Assembly (NCBI RefSeq): GCF_003610555.1
Contig: NZ_RAPQ01000010.1
Coordinates: 372,001-436,000 of the forward strand
Length of the DNA: 64,000 bases
Origin: Marinifilum flexuosum
GTDB taxonomy: Bacteria; Bacteroidota; Bacteroidia; Bacteroidales; Marinifilaceae
Direction: 5' to 3'
Both the position numbers and the translations under genes were made by a program. A model generated the notes under the pieces. The model was not told where the DNA came from and did not search any database. It worked only from the letters and a program-made list of their open reading frames with translations. The stretch's first letter is position 1; each line of letters starts with the position of its first letter. Of the stretch, positions 1 through 7,852 are shown piece by piece.

Positions 1-931
1 AACCGTCTATTCTCTTTATGGCAAAAACAAAAAGCCAAATTCTGAAATGCTAAAGGAACTAGATGCCTTAGTTTACGATATTCAAGACATTGGAGTAAGA
101 TCGTACACCTATATAAGTACGATGGGGCTAGCAATGGAAGCCTGCCAAGAAAACGATATTGAATTAATTATTTTGGATCGTCCTAACCCAATTGGCGGTT
201 TAAAAGTTGAAGGCGGTTTGGTTGAACCTGACTATATTTCCTTTGTAAGTCAGTTTCCCGTTCCTTATGTTTATGGCCTAACTTGTGGAGAGCTTGCCAA
301 TTATTTAAACGAAGAAGGCTTATTAAAAGATGGCAAAAAATGCAAGCTAACCGTTGTAGAAATGGATGGCTGGAAACGAGATATAATTTTTGCTGAAACA
401 GGTTTACCATGGGTCCCAACATCACCTCATATCCCAAATTCGAATACTGCAATTTACTATGCAATTTCAGGAATTTTAGGAGAACTTTACACAGTATCAA
501 TTGGAGTTGGATACACGCAACCTTTTGAACTATTTGCTGCCGAATGGATCAATGCCGACAAATTAGCATCTAATTTAAATAAACTATCTCTACCTGGAGT
601 AATATTCCGTCCGGTACATTACAAACCATACTATTCAGTTAGCAAGGGAGAAATGATTCATGGTGTACAGTTACATTTTACCGATGTGACAAAAGCGCCA
701 CTTTCTTTAATTCAATTCTACGTTCTGCAAGAACTACACAAATTAAATCCAGACAAAAATGTATTTGAAATGTGCGATAAAGCTCGTCTGAACATGTTTG
801 ATAAAGTTTGCGGAGACAAGAAAATCAGAGATGAGTTTTCGAAAAACTTCCTTGTGAAAGACATTGAGGATTTATGGAATATTCCTGCTGAAGATTTTAA
901 AGAAAAATCGAAAAAATATTGGTTGTACTAA
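1..931 (+). CDS. namZ: NamZ-like exo-beta-N-acetylmuramidase (DUF1343), 5' end outside window
   Basis: This is a DUF1343 (glycoside hydrolase family 171) protein. The characterised member NamZ removes terminal MurNAc from the non-reducing end of peptidoglycan fragments. The reading frame is open to the first base, and the codons before the first internal ATG (base 47) encode matching family sequence. The true start therefore lies left of the window, and roughly the first quarter of a ~400-residue protein, including any signal peptide, is missing. Visible signatures are YDIQDIGVRSYTYI and RPNPIGG near the start of the visible part, then PWVPTSPHIP. It converges on the nagX end of the minus-strand recycling operon, which fits a role in supplying MurNAc to MurK/MurQ. 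The family call is firm; the exact substrate is inferred. Confidence 0.9.
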   Translation, partial: TVYSLYGKNKKPNSEMLKELDALVYDIQDIGVRSYTYISTMGLAMEACQENDIELIILDRPNPIGGLKVEGGLVEPDYISFVSQFPVPYVYGLTCGELANYLNEEGLLKDGKKCKLTVVEMDGWKRDIIFAETGLPWVPTSPHIPNSNTAIYYAISGILGELYTVSIGVGYTQPFELFAAEWINADKLASNLNKLSLPGVIFRPVHYKPYYSVSKGEMIHGVQLHFTDVTKAPLSLIQFYVLQELHKLNPDKNVFEMCDKARLNMFDKVCGDKKIRDEFSKNFLVKDIEDLWNIPAEDFKEKSKKYWLY

Positions 932-940
932 TGCATTTAT

Positions 941-969
941 ATGGTCGCTAAAAAGCGACCATTTTTTTT
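941..969 (+). terminator. Intrinsic terminator after namZ-like gene
   Basis: A perfect 9-bp stem (941-949 with 954-962, ATGGTCGCT / AGCGACCAT) has an AAAA loop and runs into a T tract, starting 9 bases after the stop codon. Confidence 0.9.
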
Positions 970-972
970 ACG

Positions 973-1036
973 CTTCCGCAAAAACTTGCGCACCGTTGTG
1001 CAAAAAATTGTGCAAACTTCCGCAACTTTTTGCGAA
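973..1036. repeat. Phased array of six TTsyGCA-type 8-mers
   Basis: Six related 8-mers start at 973, 985, 995, 1007, 1017 and 1029 (cttccgca, cttgcgca, gttgtgca, attgtgca, cttccgca, tttgcgaa). Spacing alternates 12 and 10 bp, so the mean is about one helical turn. Several are near-palindromic (TTGCGCA, TTGTGCAA). The array lies between two convergent genes, just after the terminator, and does not look coding. The core TTCCGCA also appears in the larger array at 61 kb. Confidence 0.6.
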
Positions 1037-1160
1037 AGGTACATTTTAATAAGAGGGAAATTTGCTTTGGGTTTTGCAAACAGTTTGCAGATACAATTTC
1101 GTGCTTTAGCTCACTTCAACATTAAGCCTTAAACGAACTTCTCATTAACTATAAGCAAAA

Positions 1161-1190
1161 AAGAAAGCTTCGGAATTCCGAAGCTTTCTT
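1161..1190 (-). terminator. Intrinsic terminator after nagX-like gene
   Basis: A perfect 13-bp stem (1161-1173 with 1178-1190) has an AATT loop and T-rich flanks. It sits immediately after the nagX stop on the minus strand. It is near-symmetric and may work in both directions. Confidence 0.9.
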
Positions 1191-1191
1191 T

Positions 1192-2301
1192 TTATATCTT
1201 AATAAAAATGCGTTTTCGATACAGGTACAACACAATTAACCAGTATACTATGATATGAGAAAGTGCAAAAAACAAAGATCCATTTAATGGTCCTGCCCAG
1301 GATACAAATGCATTTTGATACAGCCAGGCATATCCCGTTATCGATTTTCCCGAGACATCAGAAAAGTGAACCAAATAGATAATCACCTTTACCCAAACTA
1401 CAGATAGTACAAAAATGAAAAGTGGATTCATTCCGAAAACCAAAAATGGATGAGCCCATTTTTTATAATCCAGTATATCGATAAAGAAAATCATTACGGC
1501 CATTACCAATTGAGCCAATCCTGCTGTATAAAACACATAGGAACTTGACCAAATTGGTTTATTAATAGGAAATCCAATATTCCAAATCAAACCTGCAATC
1601 ACTCCCAACACACCAAAAATTAGTAATCCAGGAACAATCATTTTTCTATCTGAAGAAGAAATTAAACTACCGGTAAGGTATCCTAACAAAACGGTTACAA
1701 TTGCAGGCAGTGTACTAAACAGTCCTTCCGGGTCGAAAGGAATTCCAAATCCTTTAAACAAATGACTTTCGCCTAAAATTGCAGTATCGAAAGCAATTGT
1801 TGAATTTCCTTCCAGACTATAAGGCTGATCACCACCAAGGAAATAAACCAATCCCCAATAGGCAAAAAGCATTGCGCCTGAAACAATCAACAACCTGGTT
1901 TTACTTAGAGCAAGACACAACAAACTACCCAAGCCATAGGCAAGTGCAATACGTTGCAGAACTCCCATTATTCTAAGATTCTCTAACTTTAAATGATAAA
2001 AAGGGAATGCATTTAGTAACAATCCGATTCCAAAAATGATTACTGTTCTTTTCAGAATTTTTTTCCCTGCATCGGCATTTAGTTCATGATTAAATTTTCC
2101 GAATGCAAAGAACATTGCCACCCCCACTGCAAACAGGAAAAAAGGAAATACCAAATCTGTTGGTGTGCAACCATGCCACTTAGAGTGCAAGAGTGGTGCA
2201 TACACATGCCTCCAACTACCTGGAGTGTTTACCGTAATCATTGCAGCAATGGTTAATCCCCGAAAGGCATCCAAAGCCATTAATCTTTGCGATTTTCCCA
2301 T
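1192..2301 (-). CDS. nagX: NagX-like membrane acyltransferase (DUF5009 / HGSNAT-like)
   Basis: This polytopic inner-membrane protein of 369 residues has about ten hydrophobic segments. The N-terminus carries the family signature LDAFRGLTIAAMI followed by GCTPTDLVFPFFLF, typical of NagX and heparan-alpha-glucosaminide N-acetyltransferase relatives. These are thought to acetylate amino sugars across the membrane or to aid amino-sugar uptake; the bacterial reaction is not well settled. It is the last gene of the minus-strand recycling operon. It lies 30 bp after the predicted GDSL esterase, so an acetyl donor/acetyl remover pairing is possible but inferred. The length is normal for the family and nothing looks broken. 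Confidence 0.85.
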   Translation of the reverse strand: MGKSQRLMALDAFRGLTIAAMITVNTPGSWRHVYAPLLHSKWHGCTPTDLVFPFFLFAVGVAMFFAFGKFNHELNADAGKKILKRTVIIFGIGLLLNAFPFYHLKLENLRIMGVLQRIALAYGLGSLLCLALSKTRLLIVSGAMLFAYWGLVYFLGGDQPYSLEGNSTIAFDTAILGESHLFKGFGIPFDPEGLFSTLPAIVTVLLGYLTGSLISSSDRKMIVPGLLIFGVLGVIAGLIWNIGFPINKPIWSSSYVFYTAGLAQLVMAVMIFFIDILDYKKWAHPFLVFGMNPLFIFVLSVVWVKVIIYLVHFSDVSGKSITGYAWLYQNAFVSWAGPLNGSLFFALSHIIVYWLIVLYLYRKRIFIKI

Positions 2302-2331
2302 GATATTAAATTATACCGATTTGTTTATAAA

Positions 2332-2856
2332 TTATATCAAATCTTCAGATTGCAAGCAGTTTTTCCAAACCTTATATCCTGCATCATTCAAATGAAGTCC
2401 GTCGTAAGTGTATTCTCTCATCAACTCATTGGAATAAGTAGAAAAAGAAGGATATAAATCCACAAAAGTGATATTTTCTTCTTCGCACAGACTTTTCAAC
2501 AACTTGTTAACATCTCTGATTTTTACAGAATCAAACACATTGCTTGGAAACATTTCAAAATTAACCGGCAATAAAGACTGTATAACCAATTTGCTACCGG
2601 TTTCATTCTTTACTTTTAGGATCAGCTTCGAAAAGTTCTCAATAATTACACTTGACTCAATACCATCTCCCAAATCGTTAACGCCCATCATTAAAAAAAT
2701 CAGATCGTTTTTTTGATCCAACACTGCAGGCAGTCGCATCAGTATATCATTCGATTTTTCTCCCGGAACACCATGATTGTAGACTTCATGATTGGGAAAG
2801 AAATCATCCCATCTTCCTGCGTATGTTAGACTATCTCCTAGAAATGCGATTTTCAT
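2332..2856 (-). CDS. SGNH/GDSL-family esterase
   Basis: A small serine esterase of the SGNH/GDSL family. The block I motif FLGDSLTYAGRW lies at the extreme N-terminus, the oxyanion Asn is in MMGVNDLG, and the catalytic Asp/His pair is in DGLHLND near the C-terminus. I start it at the internal Met of MKIAFLGDS because the sequence upstream is atypical and overlaps a palindromic repeat; an upstream ATG at 2889 would add 11 residues. No signal peptide is visible, so it is probably cytosolic. Its place between the AmpG-like permease and the NagX-like protein suggests it removes acyl groups, perhaps O-acetyl, from imported muropeptide sugars. That substrate is inferred. Confidence 0.8.
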   Translation of the reverse strand: MKIAFLGDSLTYAGRWDDFFPNHEVYNHGVPGEKSNDILMRLPAVLDQKNDLIFLMMGVNDLGDGIESSVIIENFSKLILKVKNETGSKLVIQSLLPVNFEMFPSNVFDSVKIRDVNKLLKSLCEEENITFVDLYPSFSTYSNELMREYTYDGLHLNDAGYKVWKNCLQSEDLI

Positions 2857-2870
2857 GATTGCTATTGTAA

Positions 2871-2892
2871 GCCATGGGTTAAAACCCATGGC
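2871..2892. repeat. REP-like palindrome
   Basis: Perfect 9-bp arms GCCATGGGT / ACCCATGGC are separated by TAAA, between the permease and esterase genes. It has the shape of a dispersed extragenic palindrome rather than a terminator because no T tract follows on either strand. Confidence 0.6.
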
Positions 2893-2926
2893 AATTCATA
2901 TTTACACAAACTATTCTTGCAAGTAA

Positions 2927-4225
2927 TTACTTCTTTTTTATCCCATATTTAGGGTCAATCTTAATGAGTTTAACCATTATAAAACTTGGAATGGTACAAA
3001 GGATTACCCAGATAAAGAAATGCTGATATCCTATCATTTCCTGAATCCACCCAGAAATCATACCTGGCACCATCATTCCCAAGGCCATAAATGCCGTGCA
3101 AAATGCAAAGTGAGCAGTTTTGTGTTTTCCTTCAGATACATAAATTTGGTACAACATGTAAGCCGTGAAACCAAACCCATAACCAAATTGCTCAACCGCA
3201 ACCGATGCACAAACCAAAACAAATGATTCAGGCAATGCATAAGACAGGTACACATATACTAAATTTGGAAGATTAATAGCAATTACCATTGGCCACAACC
3301 AATATTTCAAGCCTTTTCTTGAAGCTGCATATCCCCCAAGAATTCCTCCTATGGTTAAGAATAAAACTCCAATGGTTCCATATACAATCCCCACATCACT
3401 GGTTGATAAACCTAAACCTCCTACTTCTCTTCCATCTAGTAAGAAAGGTGAAGCCATTTTTACCAATTGTGATTCACCCAATCTATAGGTTAACAATACT
3501 CCCAAAATCACCCAAATGTCTTTTTTCACAAAGAAACCAACTATCGTTTCCCCAAACTCTTGCATCACATCAGAAAAACTTTTCACGTCTTTATCTTCAT
3601 CTTCCTTTGGATATGGTAATGCGAATTTGTGATAGAAAGTAAATAAGAAAAACAAGACTGCCAAAATCACAAAAATCATCGACCAGGCCATTGGGATATC
3701 TTCTCCCTTTCCAAACAAATCTGTTGTTTCAAAAATCCCGGCAAGGTATACCAATGCACCTTGTCCAACAATCATAGCCAATCGATAAAAAGTACTTCGT
3801 ATTCCAATAAAATAAGCCTGTTGACTATCGTCTATTCCATACATATAAAAACCATCAGCAGCAATATCGTGAGTTGCTGAACTAAATGCCAACAACCAGA
3901 AAAATGCCAGTGTAGATTGAAAAAACAATGATGTTGGAACGGTAAAGGCTACTCCAGCCAGGCCTGCTCCAATAAACAATTGCATGGTCACAATCCACCA
4001 ACGCTTGCTTTTCAGAATATCAACCAATGGACTCCAAAATGGTTTAATTACCCATGGCAAATACAACCATGATGTGTACAAAGCAATATCGGTATTCGAA
4101 ATTCCCAATCGTTTGTACATGATTACAGCTACTGTCATCACTACCACATATGGAATTCCCTCAGCAAAATACAAGGATGGAATCCATGCCCAGGGCGAGC
4201 GAGTTTTTGATTTTGTTTTAGACAT
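2927..4225 (-). CDS. ampG: AmpG-like muropeptide permease (MFS)
   Basis: A 432-residue major facilitator with about twelve membrane segments. The opening SLYFAEGIPYVVV and the cytoplasmic loop LYLPWVIKPFWSPLVD match the AmpG family, which imports GlcNAc-anhydroMurNAc and its peptides into the cytosol. SSATHDIAADGFYMY is another family landmark. It lies in the middle of the recycling operon, between a SpoIID-like enzyme and the GDSL/NagX pair, which supports the muropeptide role. The exact substrate (disaccharide, MurNAc or peptide-linked) cannot be read from sequence. The nucleotide end abuts a short repeat-containing gap. Confidence 0.85.
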   Translation of the reverse strand: MSKTKSKTRSPWAWIPSLYFAEGIPYVVVMTVAVIMYKRLGISNTDIALYTSWLYLPWVIKPFWSPLVDILKSKRWWIVTMQLFIGAGLAGVAFTVPTSLFFQSTLAFFWLLAFSSATHDIAADGFYMYGIDDSQQAYFIGIRSTFYRLAMIVGQGALVYLAGIFETTDLFGKGEDIPMAWSMIFVILAVLFFLFTFYHKFALPYPKEDEDKDVKSFSDVMQEFGETIVGFFVKKDIWVILGVLLTYRLGESQLVKMASPFLLDGREVGGLGLSTSDVGIVYGTIGVLFLTIGGILGGYAASRKGLKYWLWPMVIAINLPNLVYVYLSYALPESFVLVCASVAVEQFGYGFGFTAYMLYQIYVSEGKHKTAHFAFCTAFMALGMMVPGMISGWIQEMIGYQHFFIWVILCTIPSFIMVKLIKIDPKYGIKKK

Positions 4226-4302
4226 TTTTTATAATTTTTCAATCTGACTAATAACTTTCAATTTTATAATCTCCCCTCTTAAAAATTAGGGGCTTTTGAT
4301 GT

Positions 4303-4340
4303 TTAGTTTTGGTGCTCTCACTTAGAGTGAGAATCTCAAA
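4303..4340. repeat. Short intergenic repeat, CTCACTTAGAGTGAG type
   Basis: A hairpin CTCACTTAGAGTGAGA lies between the SpoIID-like and AmpG-like genes. The same core recurs at 6806-6830, and a related form lies at 5690-5712, each in a gap of the same operon. Confidence 0.5.
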
Positions 4341-4347
4341 TAAGCAA

Positions 4348-5670
4348 TTAATATCTTTTCTCTAATTCTGCTCCTCTAAAATAGTGAAGCAAAATTTCAT
4401 CGTGCTTATACCCTTTTGCACCCATTACTGCAGCACCAATCTGACAAAGTCCTACTCCATGTCCCCAGCCTGCGCCAATCAGTACAAATTTCGAAGGTAC
4501 TCCATTAACCACATCTAGCTTGTCTACCACAAATTCTGAACTGTAAAGGTGCGATTCAGAAAGCACTTTGCGGATTTCCAATTCTTTCCCGATAGTTAAT
4601 GTACGCTTGCCACCAACAATTTTCAGGCTGATTAATCTACCTGATTCTCCACGTTCGCCTGGAATCAAATCCAAAATCTGACCAAATTCTTTTCCTGTTT
4701 TTCTTTCAATCAGTTCCGCAATTTCCTCTTGGGTATATTCAACTTTCCAGCGATAAAAATCCATGGTTTCCTGATCGTAATCGTTCAATACCTGAGATAA
4801 AATTTCCTTATCAGTAGTATTACAGAATGCTTCTGGTGAAGTACGAATAAATTTGTCTGCAGCTTCCTCCCTGGTCAAATCCATATCATATCCCTTTGGA
4901 GCTTGAGGATTATCGATTACAGCTTGCAAATATTTATGGTTTTCAGGCTCCCAAACATTCTCAAAGGTTTCTGCTACACCTCCGCAACATTTTGAGAATC
5001 TCGCATCACAGATTTTTCCTTCACTGGTCAATATAAGACCGCGTGTTTCATTAATGGCATCCACCACCAATGGAGTAGACTGCTTTGTCATTCCCTGGTA
5101 ACGCTGACAATGATCGTCAGCACAAACATCAAAACTCACATGATCTTCTCTGTCATACCAACGAATGAATGAATCTTCTGTTTCTACAATGCTTTGATAT
5201 TGAGCGTTTGACTTCTGCAACTCTTCACCCTTTATAACCTGGGCCATTAGCCATGAACGAGAAATAACCGCATGCGCCTTTAACAACTCAAAACTACTGG
5301 TCGCACTCATTTCTGAAGAAATCACACTTACCAAATAGTCTTCAAGTGATAAAACATTGATTGCAGTTAACTTCTCATCTTCACAAATAAAATGAAGACT
5401 TCCTTTAAATCTCTGGTCTTCTTTACGCTCCCAGTGAAATTTAATTCCAATGGTAACTCCAAACAGATCAAAATTCCCTGTTTCATACTCTTTAGGATCG
5501 AAAATCAACTCCTCATCAATAATTCCATCGAAAGAGATTTTGCCATCCATGTATTTTACTTGCTGTTCTCCTGTATATTCTTTTCCATTTTGCTGTAGTA
5601 CGTAGGCTCCATTCAATTGAAAGGAGATTTCCTTTTCGTACATGATTCCAACTCGTAATTGTGGTTCCAT
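4348..5670 (-). CDS. SpoIID/LytB-domain protein, likely cytosolic
   Basis: A 440-residue protein with a SpoIID core. SpoIID is a lytic transglycosylase that cuts glycan strands lacking stem peptides. Visible landmarks are ISSEMSATSSFELLKAHAV, holding the expected catalytic Glu, then FSKCCGG, then the C-terminal GAGWGHGVGLCQIGAAVMG. The N-terminus (MEPQLRVGIMYEKE) is not hydrophobic, so no signal peptide is seen, unlike the sporulation enzymes that act outside the membrane. Sitting beside an AmpG-like permease, it may act on imported, peptide-free glycan pieces in the cytosol; that is inference. It is downstream of the GNAT gene in the same transcription unit. Confidence 0.85.
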   Translation of the reverse strand: MEPQLRVGIMYEKEISFQLNGAYVLQQNGKEYTGEQQVKYMDGKISFDGIIDEELIFDPKEYETGNFDLFGVTIGIKFHWERKEDQRFKGSLHFICEDEKLTAINVLSLEDYLVSVISSEMSATSSFELLKAHAVISRSWLMAQVIKGEELQKSNAQYQSIVETEDSFIRWYDREDHVSFDVCADDHCQRYQGMTKQSTPLVVDAINETRGLILTSEGKICDARFSKCCGGVAETFENVWEPENHKYLQAVIDNPQAPKGYDMDLTREEAADKFIRTSPEAFCNTTDKEILSQVLNDYDQETMDFYRWKVEYTQEEIAELIERKTGKEFGQILDLIPGERGESGRLISLKIVGGKRTLTIGKELEIRKVLSESHLYSSEFVVDKLDVVNGVPSKFVLIGAGWGHGVGLCQIGAAVMGAKGYKHDEILLHYFRGAELEKRY

Positions 5671-5683
5671 AATGTTTAGGTGT

Positions 5684-5776
5684 TAAACTTGCTACTCTCA
5701 CTCTAAGTAAGGGTACCAATATATTCTTATAACCTCACCCTAAGTTCCTCTCCTCGGGGAGAGGAACTTTTGAGGC
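5684..5776. repeat. Intergenic repeat pair with hairpin
   Basis: It contains CTCTCACTCTAAGTAAGGGT followed by ACCAATAT, which resembles 6764-6795. A G+C-rich hairpin TTCCTCTCC-tcgg-GGAGAGGAA follows at about 5751-5770. The spacer lies between the GNAT and SpoIID genes. Confidence 0.5.
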
Positions 5777-5786
5777 ATCTTTGTTT

Positions 5787-6698
5787 TTAGTTCAATTTTT
5801 TCTCGTATCTCCAAAATATTCTTTCTACAACAGCACCGGTATGATGCGAATAGAAATCAATTGGGCCAACCCAAGGAATGATTGCTGTTTTATACCCTAG
5901 ATTTTTCAAATCTTCCAAACAATGATACAATAGCACTCTTCCCATTCCTTTACCTCTTAAATCGGGGTGCGTCCCCATTGGACCAAACCAAGGCAAGCCT
6001 TTATTATTTGCTGAATGCGCCGAAAAAGCACGAATCTTACCATTTAGCTTTGCGATATGAATACCGATTGGTTCAGTTTTGTACGCCATTTCCAACTCAT
6101 ATTGCCACAACTTCCACTCTTCTTCAACAAAATCCATTAACTCTTGTTTGTCTTCTGGAGTAGCTCGACAAACTTCAATTTTATCTGCCTTTAAAGCTTC
6201 TATCTTTTTGCGATCATTCCAATCTCTATTATCCAGATCTACCAAAAGATTTGAGGTGTCCATGAATCTATCGAATCCCATTCGAATGGCGAAACAAAGA
6301 GATGGAGTATATCTTGGATCGATACCTGGCATGAAATAATTCATTGGCACATCCCCCAAACGCATTACATCTACTTTTCTTTGTTTCAGCTCTGTTTCCA
6401 ATAACTCATACATCGATCTTGCAATTCGATTTCTTCTGTATGCATTATCTACAGCCATCATTTTTACATAGCCATAGTTCACTCCTCGAATATCCATTCG
6501 ACAGGTTCCCATCAGGAATCCAACAATTTTATCCTGATCGCATGCAATCCAAACTAATTCTTGCTCATAAAATGGATCCTCGTAGATTTTCTCTCTAAGT
6601 AGATCCTTACTAATCACATCCAGATAATAGCTTTTCTGACACAATGGTAATACCTGTTCAAAATCGGAATCCTGATATTGGCGAATGGTGTAATTCAT
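5787..6698 (-). CDS. Tandem GNAT N-acetyltransferase
   Basis: A 303-residue protein with two GNAT folds. The first (about residues 1-150) has the acetyl-CoA loop AVDNAYRRNRIARSMYE. The second (about 170-303) has GTHPDLRGKGMGRVLLYH, the standard R/QxxGxG/A pattern. No signal peptide is present, so it is cytosolic. Its place between DUF4922 and the SpoIID-like gene suggests an amino-sugar or muropeptide substrate, for example re-acetylation of a glucosamine-containing fragment. The substrate is unknown. The tandem arrangement, with two intact CoA loops, is worth noting because many GNAT doubles keep only one active half. Confidence 0.85.
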   Translation of the reverse strand: MNYTIRQYQDSDFEQVLPLCQKSYYLDVISKDLLREKIYEDPFYEQELVWIACDQDKIVGFLMGTCRMDIRGVNYGYVKMMAVDNAYRRNRIARSMYELLETELKQRKVDVMRLGDVPMNYFMPGIDPRYTPSLCFAIRMGFDRFMDTSNLLVDLDNRDWNDRKKIEALKADKIEVCRATPEDKQELMDFVEEEWKLWQYELEMAYKTEPIGIHIAKLNGKIRAFSAHSANNKGLPWFGPMGTHPDLRGKGMGRVLLYHCLEDLKNLGYKTAIIPWVGPIDFYSHHTGAVVERIFWRYEKKLN

Positions 6699-6757
6699 AG
6701 TTTCTTTATCCTTTCACAAAAGGTTAGGAATTTTGGGGCAAGGTTGTTGTTTTAAAA

Positions 6758-6832
6758 TTTGATACTCTCGCTTTAAAATGAGGGTGTCAATATGTTTTTA
6801 CTGAGAGCCTCACTTAGAGTGAGACCCTCAGA
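6758..6832. repeat. Intergenic repeat, third copy in recycling operon
   Basis: It contains ATACTCTCGCTTTAAAATGA then GGGTGTCAATAT, parallel to 5688-5720, followed by CCTCACTTAGAGTGAGACC, parallel to 4309-4326. It lies between the DUF4922 and GNAT genes. Confidence 0.5.
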
Positions 6833-6845
6833 TCATTAACTCTAA

Positions 6846-7844
6846 CTAAGCTTTTATTTTTTCGCAAAGCAATGAGAAAACATCCTCATCAACACAAACT
6901 TGTTTGAAAATGTCTTCTATATCCTCAGCCGTTATTTTCTCGAAGTCCTCTCTTCTTGGCGTAATAAATACACCACCAAAATCAACAGATGCAGGACTAA
7001 TTAGTATCTGATCATCTCCTTCTGCAAAATATTGAGTTGGGCGATGTAATTTTCTTGGGAACAAATGCATCATGTATTTTCCATCTACATAAGAGCAAAT
7101 CACATTCAACATTGGCTCTTTTTCTTCTGCTTGCATTGCTGCAAATGCGTTGTAAAATTTACTTACAACAGCGATCAATTCTTCAGTATTAGTTGTCTCA
7201 ACACTAATCATCTTTCTTAAATAATGATTGAATGCACAAACCTCTATCTCTTCTGATTTCACAAGCAAGTCAGCCTTGTCTTTTAATGCAAAACACTCTT
7301 CTTCAACTGGCATAAAACCTTTGTTTCCTCCCTGGAAATGCATGTGGTCTGGTGCCGAAGCTCCACATTTAGGCCCATTATAGAAAAGCGTATACCCTTG
7401 CATATCCTTCACCAAAGACAACATTCCTTCCAAATTATCCATGAATGATTGATCTACATGATCAACTTTTGGAATGGTAAAATGTTGAGGAATAATTGGA
7501 AATGGATTCACCAAAATAACATACTCTTTGCCTTGAGCAATTCCTCCCTGTTCTGCTGGTAATTTATCCAAACACAAAAAACAAGCTCGATTTTCAATGC
7601 TTTTCTTGTCAACTTTAGCTGCAGAAGAACGAATTCTTTCTGGATTAAATTGAACTTTCATTTTAAATCCATCAAAACCAAATTCTTTTTCCTCTACTTT
7701 TTCCAATCCTTTAAAATTCCCATTGGCAAGTGGCCAATCTCTTACTTGTTGATTTAAAAAACCACTTAGTATTTCAACTGAAGATTTCTCTTTCAGTAAA
7801 TCTTCAATATTATCTATACTGTGTACATCCATTTCTCTGAACAA
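6846..7844 (-). CDS. DUF4922 protein, HIT/GalT-like nucleotidyl transferase or phosphorylase
   Basis: A 332-residue cytosolic protein of the DUF4922 family. The signature H167-M-H169-F-Q has the HxHxQ form seen in GalT and in GDP-hexose phosphorylases of the VTC2/GDPGP1 group, where a His carries the nucleotidyl group. An upstream CFLC pair (C88, C91) may bind zinc. Its start is only 8 bp after the DUF1460 stop, so the two are translationally close, and the glycosyltransferase gene lies just beyond. A nucleotide-sugar reaction that feeds on, or supplies, the neighbouring cytosolic glycosyltransferase is a reasonable inference. The substrate is unknown. The family assignment is good; the reaction type is moderate. 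Confidence 0.8.
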   Translation of the reverse strand: MFREMDVHSIDNIEDLLKEKSSVEILSGFLNQQVRDWPLANGNFKGLEKVEEKEFGFDGFKMKVQFNPERIRSSAAKVDKKSIENRACFLCLDKLPAEQGGIAQGKEYVILVNPFPIIPQHFTIPKVDHVDQSFMDNLEGMLSLVKDMQGYTLFYNGPKCGASAPDHMHFQGGNKGFMPVEEECFALKDKADLLVKSEEIEVCAFNHYLRKMISVETTNTEELIAVVSKFYNAFAAMQAEEKEPMLNVICSYVDGKYMMHLFPRKLHRPTQYFAEGDDQILISPASVDFGGVFITPRREDFEKITAEDIEDIFKQVCVDEDVFSLLCEKIKA

Positions 7845-7852
7845 ACTATTAT

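Noticed and set aside
183-500. Antisense frame inside namZ
   Set aside because: Overlaps a well-supported domain on the other strand and has no recognisable motif.
864-1132. Short frames after namZ
   Set aside because: They overlap the namZ end, a terminator and the short-motif array; composition is not protein-like.
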